A DNA stretch of 7,188 nucleotides from JAZKIX01 sp040384645 (GTDB lineage: Bacteria > Pseudomonadota > Gammaproteobacteria > Burkholderiales > Burkholderiaceae_D), in assembly GCA_040384645.1 (NCBI GenBank), contig JAZKIX010000111.1:1-7188 (forward strand), read 5' to 3'. Below, one piece after another: positions 1-5,182 of the stretch. How positions within the stretch are numbered: the first letter of the stretch is position 1; every line of letters starts with the position of its first letter. The position numbers and the translations under genes were made by a program. A model generated the notes under the pieces. It had not been told where the DNA came from. It saw only the letters and a program-made list of their open reading frames with translations, and did not search any database.

Positions 1-1
1 C

Positions 2-1216
2 GGCCGTTTGCTATTCGATAGCAAAGGCATTTTTGCCGACCAGCTCGACGCCATGTCACGCGCCAAACACAAGCGCACCGTCGGCGATACCATCGACCTA
101 TCGCTCCTGACCGATGGCCTGGAAGCCGAGCGCGAACAAGGCATTACGATCGACGTGGCCTACCGTTATTTCGCCACGCCGAAACGTAAATTTATCATCG
201 CCGACACCCCCGGTCACGAGCAATACACCCGCAATATGGTGACCGGTGCATCGACTGCGGACGCCGTCATTATCTTGATCGATGTATCCAAAGTGAAGCT
301 GGGCGACGATGGCAGCGTAGAGCTGCTGATCCAGACCAAACGCCACTCGACCATCGCCCATCTGCTGCAGATCGAACACGTCGTGGTTGCCGTCAACAAG
401 ATGGATCTGGTCAATTACGACCAGACCGTCTACGACCGCATCGTCGGCGCGTATCAAGCCTTTGCAGTGCAACTTGGCTTAAAAGACATTCATCCTATTC
501 CGCTGTCGGCACTGACTGGCGACAATGTGGTATCGGCTGGTGACAATATGCCTTGGTATCAGGGCCCGACCTTGATCGAGATGCTGGAATCGTTAAGTGT
601 TCACGATGAATCGCATGACGAGCCATTCCGCTTTCCGGTGCAACTGGTGGCGCGTCATAACGGCCACGAAGCCAACGATTTCCGTGGCTATATGGGTCGG
701 ATCGAAGCCGGCAAAGTCCATAAAGGCGACAAACTAGTGGTGCAGCCGAGCGGCCAAAACGCCACCGTTAAAGAGATTTTGACTCTGGACGGCTCGCTGG
801 AATCGGCCGTGGTCGGCCAATCGGTGACGATCTTGCTGGACGAGTATCTTGATATTTCACGCGGTGACACCTTGTCTTCGGCAGAACGGCCTGCGACCTT
901 GCTGAAAACCGTCAACGCCGATATCTGCTGGCTGTCGGAAGAGCCGCTCGACATGCGTCGTAAATATTGGATGAAGCACACGACCAAACAAGTGGCGGCG
1001 CGCATCACCAAGATCGACACCCTGCTCGACATCAACACCCAGCAGCAGCGTCCGGCCGATGCGATCAAACTCAACGACATCGCACGCATTTCTCTCAACG
1101 TGCAGCAGCCGCTGGCAGCTGATGCCTATACCGATATCCGTTCTACCGGCGCGTTTATCTTGATTGATGAAGTGACCCATCAAACGGTGGCGGCGGGGAT
1201 GATTCGGTTGGATTGA
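2..1216 (+). CDS. cysN: Sulfate adenylyltransferase subunit 1 (ATP sulfurylase GTPase subunit), 5' truncated by window edge
   Basis: CysN is the GTPase subunit that, with CysD, makes adenosine-5'-phosphosulfate from ATP and sulfate, the first step of assimilatory sulfate reduction in the cytosol. The reading frame is already open at base 2 (Gly-Arg-Leu-Leu-Phe-Asp), so the P-loop and about 25-30 N-terminal residues lie outside the window; the TTG at 8 is not a start. Numbering from base 2, the GTPase signatures are the switch I region EREQGITIDVAYRYF (about 43-57), G3 DTPGHEQY (68-75), G4 NKMD (132-135) and G5-like SALTGDN (169-175). Translation-factor beta-barrel domains follow to the C-terminus. 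Between IDVSKV and QTKRHS there are extra residues (KLGDDGSVELLI) compared with the enterobacterial protein as I remember it; this looks lineage-typical, not a defect. The protein ends without a fused APS kinase domain. The gene is followed by a hairpin terminator, so it is probably the last gene of its cys operon. Confidence 0.97.
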   Translation, partial: GRLLFDSKGIFADQLDAMSRAKHKRTVGDTIDLSLLTDGLEAEREQGITIDVAYRYFATPKRKFIIADTPGHEQYTRNMVTGASTADAVIILIDVSKVKLGDDGSVELLIQTKRHSTIAHLLQIEHVVVAVNKMDLVNYDQTVYDRIVGAYQAFAVQLGLKDIHPIPLSALTGDNVVSAGDNMPWYQGPTLIEMLESLSVHDESHDEPFRFPVQLVARHNGHEANDFRGYMGRIEAGKVHKGDKLVVQPSGQNATVKEILTLDGSLESAVVGQSVTILLDEYLDISRGDTLSSAERPATLLKTVNADICWLSEEPLDMRRKYWMKHTTKQVAARITKIDTLLDINTQQQRPADAIKLNDIARISLNVQQPLAADAYTDIRSTGAFILIDEVTHQTVAAGMIRLD

Positions 1217-1244
1217 TCATTTTTATATTCCCTGTATGTTCCAA

Positions 1245-1274
1245 TTGAAATGGGACGGGATATACATTATGTAT
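1245..1274 (+). promoter_or_regulatory. Possible sigma70-type promoter and small palindrome upstream of the DUF3592 gene
   Basis: TTGAAA (1245-1250) is separated by 17 bp from TATGTA (1268-1273), a plausible -35 but weak -10. The -10 sits in a 6-bp palindrome, ATACAT-T-ATGTAT (1262-1274), which could be an operator or chance. Transcription from here would start just inside the hairpin at 1275-1305, putting that hairpin in the leader of the next gene. The evidence is weak; a promoter elsewhere is equally possible. Confidence 0.25.
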
Positions 1275-1315
1275 GGCCCAGCTTGTGGCTAGAGCTAGCT
1301 GGGCCTTCTACTTTT
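1275..1315 (+). terminator. Rho-independent terminator after cysN
   Basis: A perfect 9-bp stem, GGCCCAGCT (1275-1283) with AGCTGGGCC (1297-1305), encloses a 13-nt loop and is followed by a T-rich tract (TTCTACTTTT, 1306-1315). It lies 59 bp past the cysN stop. The T-tract is interrupted, so termination may be incomplete. No T-run occurs on the other side, so I read it as serving cysN only. Confidence 0.7.
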
Positions 1316-1337
1316 AGCTTCCTTAAGCCTAAACGCC

Positions 1338-1742
1338 ATGTATTCCAAATCTCACGGCAAAATCCTCTTCAAGCTCCTTGGCGCACTCGCAGCACTTGCC
1401 TTCATTGGCTATGGATTTAAGGACCGTTCGGAAATCACAAGCATCCAGAAGCGCGGGAAGCTCGCAATAGTCGAACCGGTCACAGAGTACACCGAGTTCA
1501 AGCAAGGAGGCTCCTCGGTTTACACCGCCGAGTTGCGTTTCAAGACAGAGGATGGTCGCGACATCGTGCAGAAACATTCGTTTCCAGAGGAAGCGCTTGT
1601 GGACTTCAAGGCCGGAAAGCCAGTGCAGATCTACTACCTGCAGAACGACCCTAGCACCCTCGTGTTTGCTAGTGAAAAACCCGGCTGGGGCTTGGTTATA
1701 GGTGGCTTCGCCTTGCTAGTTGCGGCGCTGCTGTTTGCCTAG
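1338..1742 (+). CDS. DUF3592-like small membrane protein, 134 aa, function unknown
   Basis: A small protein with two predicted membrane segments flanking a polar middle. Residues about 8-27 (KILFKLLGALAALAFIGYGF) and 116-134 (GWGLVIGGFALLVAALLFA) are hydrophobic. The middle (about 28-115) has alternating polar and hydrophobic residues ending in KPVQIYYLQNDPSTLVF. That 'V.I.Y..NDPS' ending before a second helix is typical of DUF3592 proteins, in which the middle forms a beta-rich domain, here probably facing the periplasm. No biochemical role is known to me for this family. The ATG at 1338 is the only reasonable start (the frame is closed by TAG at 1296), but there is no convincing ribosome binding site. 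A broken small gene starts about 31 bp downstream on the same strand, so the two may once have been co-transcribed. The gene sits just outside the cysN terminator and appears to be accessory content, not part of the cys operon. Confidence 0.75.
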   Translation: MYSKSHGKILFKLLGALAALAFIGYGFKDRSEITSIQKRGKLAIVEPVTEYTEFKQGGSSVYTAELRFKTEDGRDIVQKHSFPEEALVDFKAGKPVQIYYLQNDPSTLVFASEKPGWGLVIGGFALLVAALLFA

Positions 1743-1773
1743 GGATTGTGACTAATTATTCGATCGAAAGGAC

Positions 1774-2174
1774 ATGCTCTACCAAATCATCTCTCTCATT
1801 TCTAACGTTAAGACGAATGCGCCGCTTATCTGAACTATTGCTTTCATGGTGCTCGGTGGAGCAATTGCAGCCGCAATTTGCCTCGTTGTTGTCTACCCTC
1901 ACGTCAGAGACAAGTGGCGGGATATTGGATTTAACAGTGGATGAGTTCGGGCGAATAGTGGCATCTATCGGATTTTGTCAAAGCACTTTACAGACAAGCA
2001 CAGCGATTGTAAGATTATTGAAGTGGTCGCAGGTGCAAAGCCCGATCGAATTGAAATCGTTGATTGCGGCTCCTTCAAGTAGCTTATGACGACCGAGCAT
2101 TAAGGTTCTATAGGCTTAACTCAATATTCAAATTCGACGCCGAAGGGGCCCTTATTTGTGTTTTTTCGGCGTGA
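1774..2174 (+). pseudogene. Decayed small membrane-anchored protein gene, copy 1
   Basis: From ATG 1774 one frame reads MLYQIISLISNVKTNAPLI, stop TGA (1831-1833), TIAFMVLGGAIAAAICLVVV, YPHVRDKWRDIGFNSG, stop TGA (1942-1944), VRANSGIYRILSKHF, TDKHSDCKIIEVVAGAKP, DRIEIVDCGSFK, stop TAG (2080-2082). After a further TAA (2101) and a 1-nt deletion near 2108 the frame resumes as YRLNSIFKFDAEGALICVFSA, stop TGA (2172-2174). This is recognisably protein-like: one membrane helix (LGGAIAAAICLVVV) and a polar C-terminal domain. It aligns with a second broken copy at 3091-3455, where the C-terminal half carries mostly conservative changes (K/Q, I/V, V/M, D/N). I do not recognise the family. AAAGGA (1767-1772) lies almost on top of the ATG, so even the start is doubtful. 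A 113-codon ORF in another frame (1748-2089) covers the same DNA but is not kept in the second copy, which is why I prefer the decayed-gene reading. Confidence 0.65.
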
Positions 2175-2189
2175 TTTGCGGCACCGGCC

Positions 2190-2285
2190 CGATTACTACG
2201 CTAACCCGGCGCGCAACCTTGTCCCCTTTGGTCCTTGGACGCTACGCGATAAAGCTGCGCAGCGCCGGTTAGCTCTAAGTTATAC
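2190..2285 (+). other. attC-like recombination site (integron cassette boundary), probable
   Basis: A structured element with the layout of an environmental integron attC. The left arm GCTAACCCGGCGC (2200-2212) pairs with the right arm GCGCCGGTTAGC (2262-2273) with one bulged C. Within, GCTACGC (2241-2247) pairs imperfectly with GCGCAGC (2257-2263, sharing two bases with the outer arm), so only one can be fully formed at a time. After the right arm comes CTCTAA and then GTTATAC (2279-2285), close to the R' core GTTRRRY with one mismatch; cleavage would fall between G2279 and T2280. A matching R'' is either CGCTAAC (2199-2205), which leaves no spacer on that side, or is degenerate (near 2191-2196), so the left limit is uncertain. 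The kinase gene starts 39 bp beyond, the short distance usual between a cassette boundary and its gene. No integrase gene or attI is visible. Alternatively it is just a stable hairpin. Confidence 0.5.
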
Positions 2286-2306
2286 AGACGATGTTTCTGG
2301 TTTAAA

Positions 2307-2312
2307 GGAAGG
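2307..2312 (+). promoter_or_regulatory. Ribosome binding site of the CPT-family gene
   Basis: GGAAGG lies 11 bases before ATG 2324, inside the purine-rich stretch AAAGGAAGG (2304-2312). It supports this start over internal ATGs. No promoter is apparent between the attC-like site and the gene. Confidence 0.6.
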
Positions 2313-2323
2313 CACTGCTAAAA

Positions 2324-2905
2324 ATGATTAAAAAAAGCCCCAGCATTATTTTATTAAATGGACCATCAAGCTCTGGAAAATCTACGGTCGGACGGGATTT
2401 GCAAGCGATCATGGATTCTCCATTCCTATATTTTTCATCCGATCAAATGGTATCGGCAAAAGTACTGCCGGAATTGGATCAAGAAGGTCGCGGCGAGCTC
2501 TGGCAATGGAAAAATGTCCGCCCTCGTTTTTTCCAAGGCTTCCATCTTTGCATAGGAGCCTTAGCTCAAGCTGGTAACAATCTCATCATCGAGCATGTTT
2601 TGGAGTACCGTTCTTGGTATGAAGACTGCGTGAAATTGCTCGCCCCATACGACACCTTTTTTGTGGGCGTTCATTGTCCGTTGAAAGAATTGGAAAGACG
2701 AGAGCGATCGCGCGGAGACAGAAAAATTGGTGAAGGACGTTCCCACCTTGAAGATGGCGTCCATACTTGGGGGCCTTACGATTTCGAAATTGATACTTCC
2801 CTATTAGATCCTCATAAAAACGCTAAATTATTGAAGGATGCCTTCGATAATCGAAAAGAAATAAGCGCATTTGAAATTGAGCAAAAGAAGTTGGAGTGTA
2901 AATGA
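2324..2905 (+). CDS. Chloramphenicol phosphotransferase (CPT) family P-loop kinase, 193 aa
   Basis: The protein belongs to the CPT family, named for the Streptomyces enzyme that uses ATP to phosphorylate the primary hydroxyl of chloramphenicol. Visible features are: Walker A GPSSSGKST (13-21) after a hydrophobic strand SIILLN; SSDQM with Asp40 at the position of the family's catalytic aspartate; LIIEHVL (about 87-93) where the family usually has a conserved acidic/His motif; FFVGVHCPLKELERRERSRG (about 112-131), the strand plus Arg-rich lid; and a C-terminal VH....YDFEIDTS motif. The length matches the family (about 180-200 aa) and nothing is missing, so the gene is probably intact. It has more A+T and more TTA/ATT codons than the flanking core genes, suggesting acquisition. 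It follows an attC-like site directly and is bracketed by two decayed repeats. Family assignment is firm. Chloramphenicol as the real substrate is not: many members are of unknown function, and another hydroxylated small molecule is possible. Confidence 0.85.
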   Translation: MIKKSPSIILLNGPSSSGKSTVGRDLQAIMDSPFLYFSSDQMVSAKVLPELDQEGRGELWQWKNVRPRFFQGFHLCIGALAQAGNNLIIEHVLEYRSWYEDCVKLLAPYDTFFVGVHCPLKELERRERSRGDRKIGEGRSHLEDGVHTWGPYDFEIDTSLLDPHKNAKLLKDAFDNRKEISAFEIEQKKLECK

Positions 2906-3090
2906 AGAGGAGCCACGATTGAAGAGTGCCAATTCATTGCGTAAAACACAATAATTTACTCAGCGCGGTGGAACGGCGTCAACACGTCAAATCAACTGTT
3001 GGAATTGCGAGCGCATGATCGCCGTAACTTTTCCCGTTGGGGATGCCCAGCATTTCATTCCACGGGACTGGCTACGGCGCTCCGTGAAGT
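2906..3090. other. Unassigned spacer after the CPT-family gene
   Basis: About 185 bp with no gene I can support. One + frame stays open from about 2957 to 3120 and a second reaches the TAA at 3097, but both lack a start with a ribosome site and resemble nothing I know. I see no attC-like element that would close a cassette carrying the kinase gene, and no clear terminator for that gene. It ends where similarity to the other repeat copy begins. Confidence 0.4.
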
Positions 3091-3455
3091 CAAACCTTAA
3101 GATGGATGCGCCATATATTTAAAGGTATTGCTTTCATGGCGCTGGGTGGAGCAATTGCAGTCGCAAGTTGCCTCGTTGTTGCATACCATCACGTCAGGGA
3201 CAAGTGACGGCATATTGGATTTAACAGTGGAAGAATGCTGGCGAGTAGTGAAATAATCGGCTTCTGTCAAAGCACTTTAAAAAAAAACACGACCATTGCC
3301 AGTTTGTTGAAATGATCCCAGGCGTGAAGCCTAATCGCATTGAAATCGTTGATTGCGGCTACTTCAAGTCGCTTACAGCCAAGGAATATGGTTCCCATAG
3401 GCTTAACTCAATATTCAACTCCGACGCCCAAGGGCTCTGGTTGATGTATCGGTAA
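3091..3455 (+). pseudogene. Decayed small membrane-anchored protein gene, copy 2 (diverged duplicate of copy 1)
   Basis: This stretch aligns with 1804-2174 over its length, with several exact runs of 14-20 bases or slightly more (for example around 3216-3235, 3338-3358 and 3397-3418). The frame reads AFMALGGAIAVASCLVVAYH, HVRDK, stop TGA (3205-3207), RHIGFNSGRMLASS. A 1-nt deletion near 3250 relative to copy 1 then shifts it to RLLSKHFKKKHDHCQFVEMI, PGVKPNRIEIVDCGYFKSL, TAKEYGSHRLNSIFNSDAQG, LWLMYR, stop TAA (3453-3455). An extra base near 3113-3125 also breaks the N-terminal frame, and no start codon or ribosome site is kept. Its lesions differ from those of copy 1 except that both lost the N-terminal junction region. 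The C-terminal 67 codons are still open, including an A9 run (3279-3287) read as Lys-Lys-Lys. Decay after duplication is the simplest reading; a short expressed remnant cannot be excluded. Confidence 0.65.
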
Positions 3456-3671
3456 GCGTGCCCAATACTTTGCGGAAAGAATGCCCTGCGAGGGTGAGCT
3501 CCAGCCTTTATTTGAGCTAAAACATAGGGGTATATGGCAAATTATGCCATTGTCCGCACAACTTTATTGCGTCTTGAAATATACCCCACCCAGTATATTT
3601 TTTCACTTGCGAGGCCTTTTGATGGCAACCTGTAGCCGCAGCGGCGCGAACGAAATATATTTTAACGCCTG
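3456..3671. other. Gene-free junction between the accessory patch and cbiX
   Basis: About 215 bp separate the second decayed repeat from the cbiX stop. A + strand ORF from 3481 to 3774 runs antisense into cbiX and has no protein-like character, so I leave it out. The stretch contains the inverted repeat listed at 3527-3587 and several short A+T tracts (around 3594-3603 and 3654-3665). I see no tRNA, transposase remnant or target-site duplication. Confidence 0.4.
3527..3587. repeat. 9-bp inverted repeat with a nested hairpin downstream of cbiX
   Basis: GGGGTATAT (3527-3535) is the reverse complement of ATATACCCC (3579-3587), 43 bp apart. Nested within is ATGGCA (3534-3539) with TGCCAT (3545-3550) around a 5-nt loop, sharing two bases with the outer arm. 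On the minus strand the closing arm is followed by TATGTTTT, so a weak terminator for the lptF-lptG-cbiX operon is possible. It could equally be the ends of a tiny degenerate mobile element. Neither is proven. Confidence 0.4.
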
Positions 3672-4049
3672 TCACTGGGCATGTAGCGTGCTCATGCAAT
3701 ACGCCGCAATCGCCGCTAGCACGGTAGCATCTTCCCCGACAGCACCGGCAACCCGTAAATTGATTGCCGGATAATCCATGCGTAGCTGATCGACAATCAG
3801 CGGCAAATCGCGCAACAGATGTCCGCCCTGCCCGAAAAATATCGGCACCACCGTCACATCAATACAGTCGTCGGCAGCCAATTGTGCGACCAGTTCCGGC
3901 AACTTTGGCCGCATCAATTCCAAGAATGACAGTGCCACGATCACCTCGGACGATTGGCTTTGCACCAATTGCTGCAAGCGCTGGAATGGCTCTGCCCAGC
4001 GCGGATCGCGGGCGCCATGGGCGAATAAAATCAGGGCGCGTTTGCTCAT
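3672..4049 (-). CDS. cbiX: Short-form CbiX sirohydrochlorin chelatase, 125 aa
   Basis: A single-domain class II chelatase of the CbiX-small type that inserts Fe2+ (or Co2+) into sirohydrochlorin in the cytosol. Metal-binding positions are visible: His11 in LFAHGARDPRW, Glu44 in SFLELMRP and His77 in FFGQGGHLLRDLP. The length (125 aa) fits the short family, which works as a dimer, in contrast to CbiX/SirB proteins of about 250-300 aa. I chose ATG at 4049: the lptG stop TGA and this ATG overlap as TGATG, which implies translational coupling. The TTG one codon upstream (4052) is unnecessary. Siroheme is the cofactor of sulfite reductase, so with cysN 2.4 kb away the natural role is siroheme for sulfate assimilation, though cobalt chelation for cobalamin cannot be excluded from sequence. 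Confidence 0.9.
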   Translation of the reverse strand: MSKRALILFAHGARDPRWAEPFQRLQQLVQSQSSEVIVALSFLELMRPKLPELVAQLAADDCIDVTVVPIFFGQGGHLLRDLPLIVDQLRMDYPAINLRVAGAVGEDATVLAAIAAYCMSTLHAQ

Positions 4050-5182
4050 CAATGTCTTTCAACCCACCACAAGGCGGAAATTGCTGCCAAAAAGAATAAA
4101 GCGCTGGGCGCAATCGCGGTAGCCAAGGCTGGCCAAGTGTTCAATATGCCCAAGTGCGAAAACAGGGCATTGAGCAATTCAAAACTGACACCAATCATGA
4201 TGCCGGTAAAAATCTTCAAACTGACACCGCCGGTACGGAAATGGAGATAGGCAAAAGGCAGCGCCAAAGCCATCATCACAAATACGGCAAAGGGATAAAT
4301 AATTTTTTTCCAGAAGGCAATTTCGTAGCGCTCGGTTTCTTGCTTATTCTCGGACAAATGTTTGGTATAGACAGCAAGCTCGTTCGCCGACATGCGATCC
4401 GGGTCAGCTCTGAGGACGGACAAAATATCCGGCGTAATTTCAGATACGAAATCCTTGCTTGCCAGCCGACTGGACTTGACTGGAGATTGTTTGTTGGTTC
4501 CCGACACGGTACCGTCGAACAAGGTTTCCGACACATCAGACAAACGCCAGGTTTTGCCGCCTTGATAATCGCCGCGTGCCGCCGTAATTAATGCCGACAG
4601 GTGGAACTCGCGGTCGAACTCATACAGTTTGACGTCCAACAGTTGTCCATCGACCCGGATTTCGCGCACGTTTAAAAAGCGCGATCCCACCACGGCGCCG
4701 GTCAAGCCACTTTCCTTGATCGTATCCTTGGTCCAGACGCCGGAACGGAATTCTTGCGAAATCGATGCGCCCTGCGCCTGCAACTTCATTTGATCGGCCA
4801 ATTGGGTACTGAAGGGAGAGATAAATTCGCCAAAGATAAAGGTCACAAAGGCGATCAGCAGGCCAATCTTGGCCAGCATGCCGGCCACCATCAGGGTTGA
4901 CATGCTGGACACGCGCATGATGGTAAATTCGGAGCGCGATGCCAATTGCGACAGCGCGTAAATGGTACCAATCAAGGCTGAAATCGGCATCAACATATAG
5001 GCGTAACTTGGCATGCCCAGCAAGACGTATAAAAAGACATGCTGCAAGCCATAGCCGCCCTGCCCAACCGATTTCAATTCGCCAGTCAAATCAAAAAAGG
5101 CGAACAAGGCCAGGAATGCGGCGAGAACAAAGACCACTGCGCGTAATATTTCCGAGGCGAGATAACGCTGCAATACCTTCAT
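4049..5182 (-). CDS. lptG: LPS export ABC transporter permease LptG, 377 aa
   Basis: LptG forms with LptF and the ATPase LptB the inner-membrane motor that pulls lipopolysaccharide out of the inner membrane and passes it to LptC/LptA. The N-terminus MKVLQRYLASEILRAV is characteristic of LptG. Six membrane segments are visible at about 12-30, 49-77, 100-121, 296-315, 325-345 and 355-373. A soluble periplasmic beta-jellyroll domain of about 165 residues lies between the third and fourth. The SRSEFTIMR stretch (82-90) is the cytoplasmic coupling helix that contacts LptB. Start choice: ATG 5182 overlaps the lptF stop as ATGA. A longer reading from 5230 would add 16 residues inside lptF and is unlikely. 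The gene overlaps cbiX downstream (TGATG). It is presumably essential and its length is normal for the family. Confidence 0.96.
   Translation of the reverse strand: MKVLQRYLASEILRAVVFVLAAFLALFAFFDLTGELKSVGQGGYGLQHVFLYVLLGMPSYAYMLMPISALIGTIYALSQLASRSEFTIMRVSSMSTLMVAGMLAKIGLLIAFVTFIFGEFISPFSTQLADQMKLQAQGASISQEFRSGVWTKDTIKESGLTGAVVGSRFLNVREIRVDGQLLDVKLYEFDREFHLSALITAARGDYQGGKTWRLSDVSETLFDGTVSGTNKQSPVKSSRLASKDFVSEITPDILSVLRADPDRMSANELAVYTKHLSENKQETERYEIAFWKKIIYPFAVFVMMALALPFAYLHFRTGGVSLKIFTGIMIGVSFELLNALFSHLGILNTWPALATAIAPSALFFLAAISALWWVERH

Noticed and set aside
1748..2089. An open 113-codon + strand frame starting with MTNYSIERT
   Set aside because: It overlaps the decayed gene in another frame. 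The equivalent frame in repeat copy 2 stops early, and the amino-acid differences there are more numerous and less conservative. I treat it as a chance frame.
2111..2130. GGCTTAACTC motif resembling the L' part of classical attC sites
   Set aside because: It is kept in both repeat copies as part of the coding stretch for RLNSIF and has no pairing arm or GTTRRRY core beside it.
2137..2172. 8-bp inverted repeat ACGCCGAA / TTCGGCGT with a T-run, considered as a terminator
   Set aside because: The T-run lies inside the loop before the second arm, not after the hairpin, so it is not a normal terminator; the sequence is also the 3' end of the decayed gene.
3481..3774. 97-codon + strand ORF running antisense into cbiX
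   Set aside because: No ribosome site and Cys/Ala-rich with no family resemblance; its 3' part is antisense to a clear cbiX gene.
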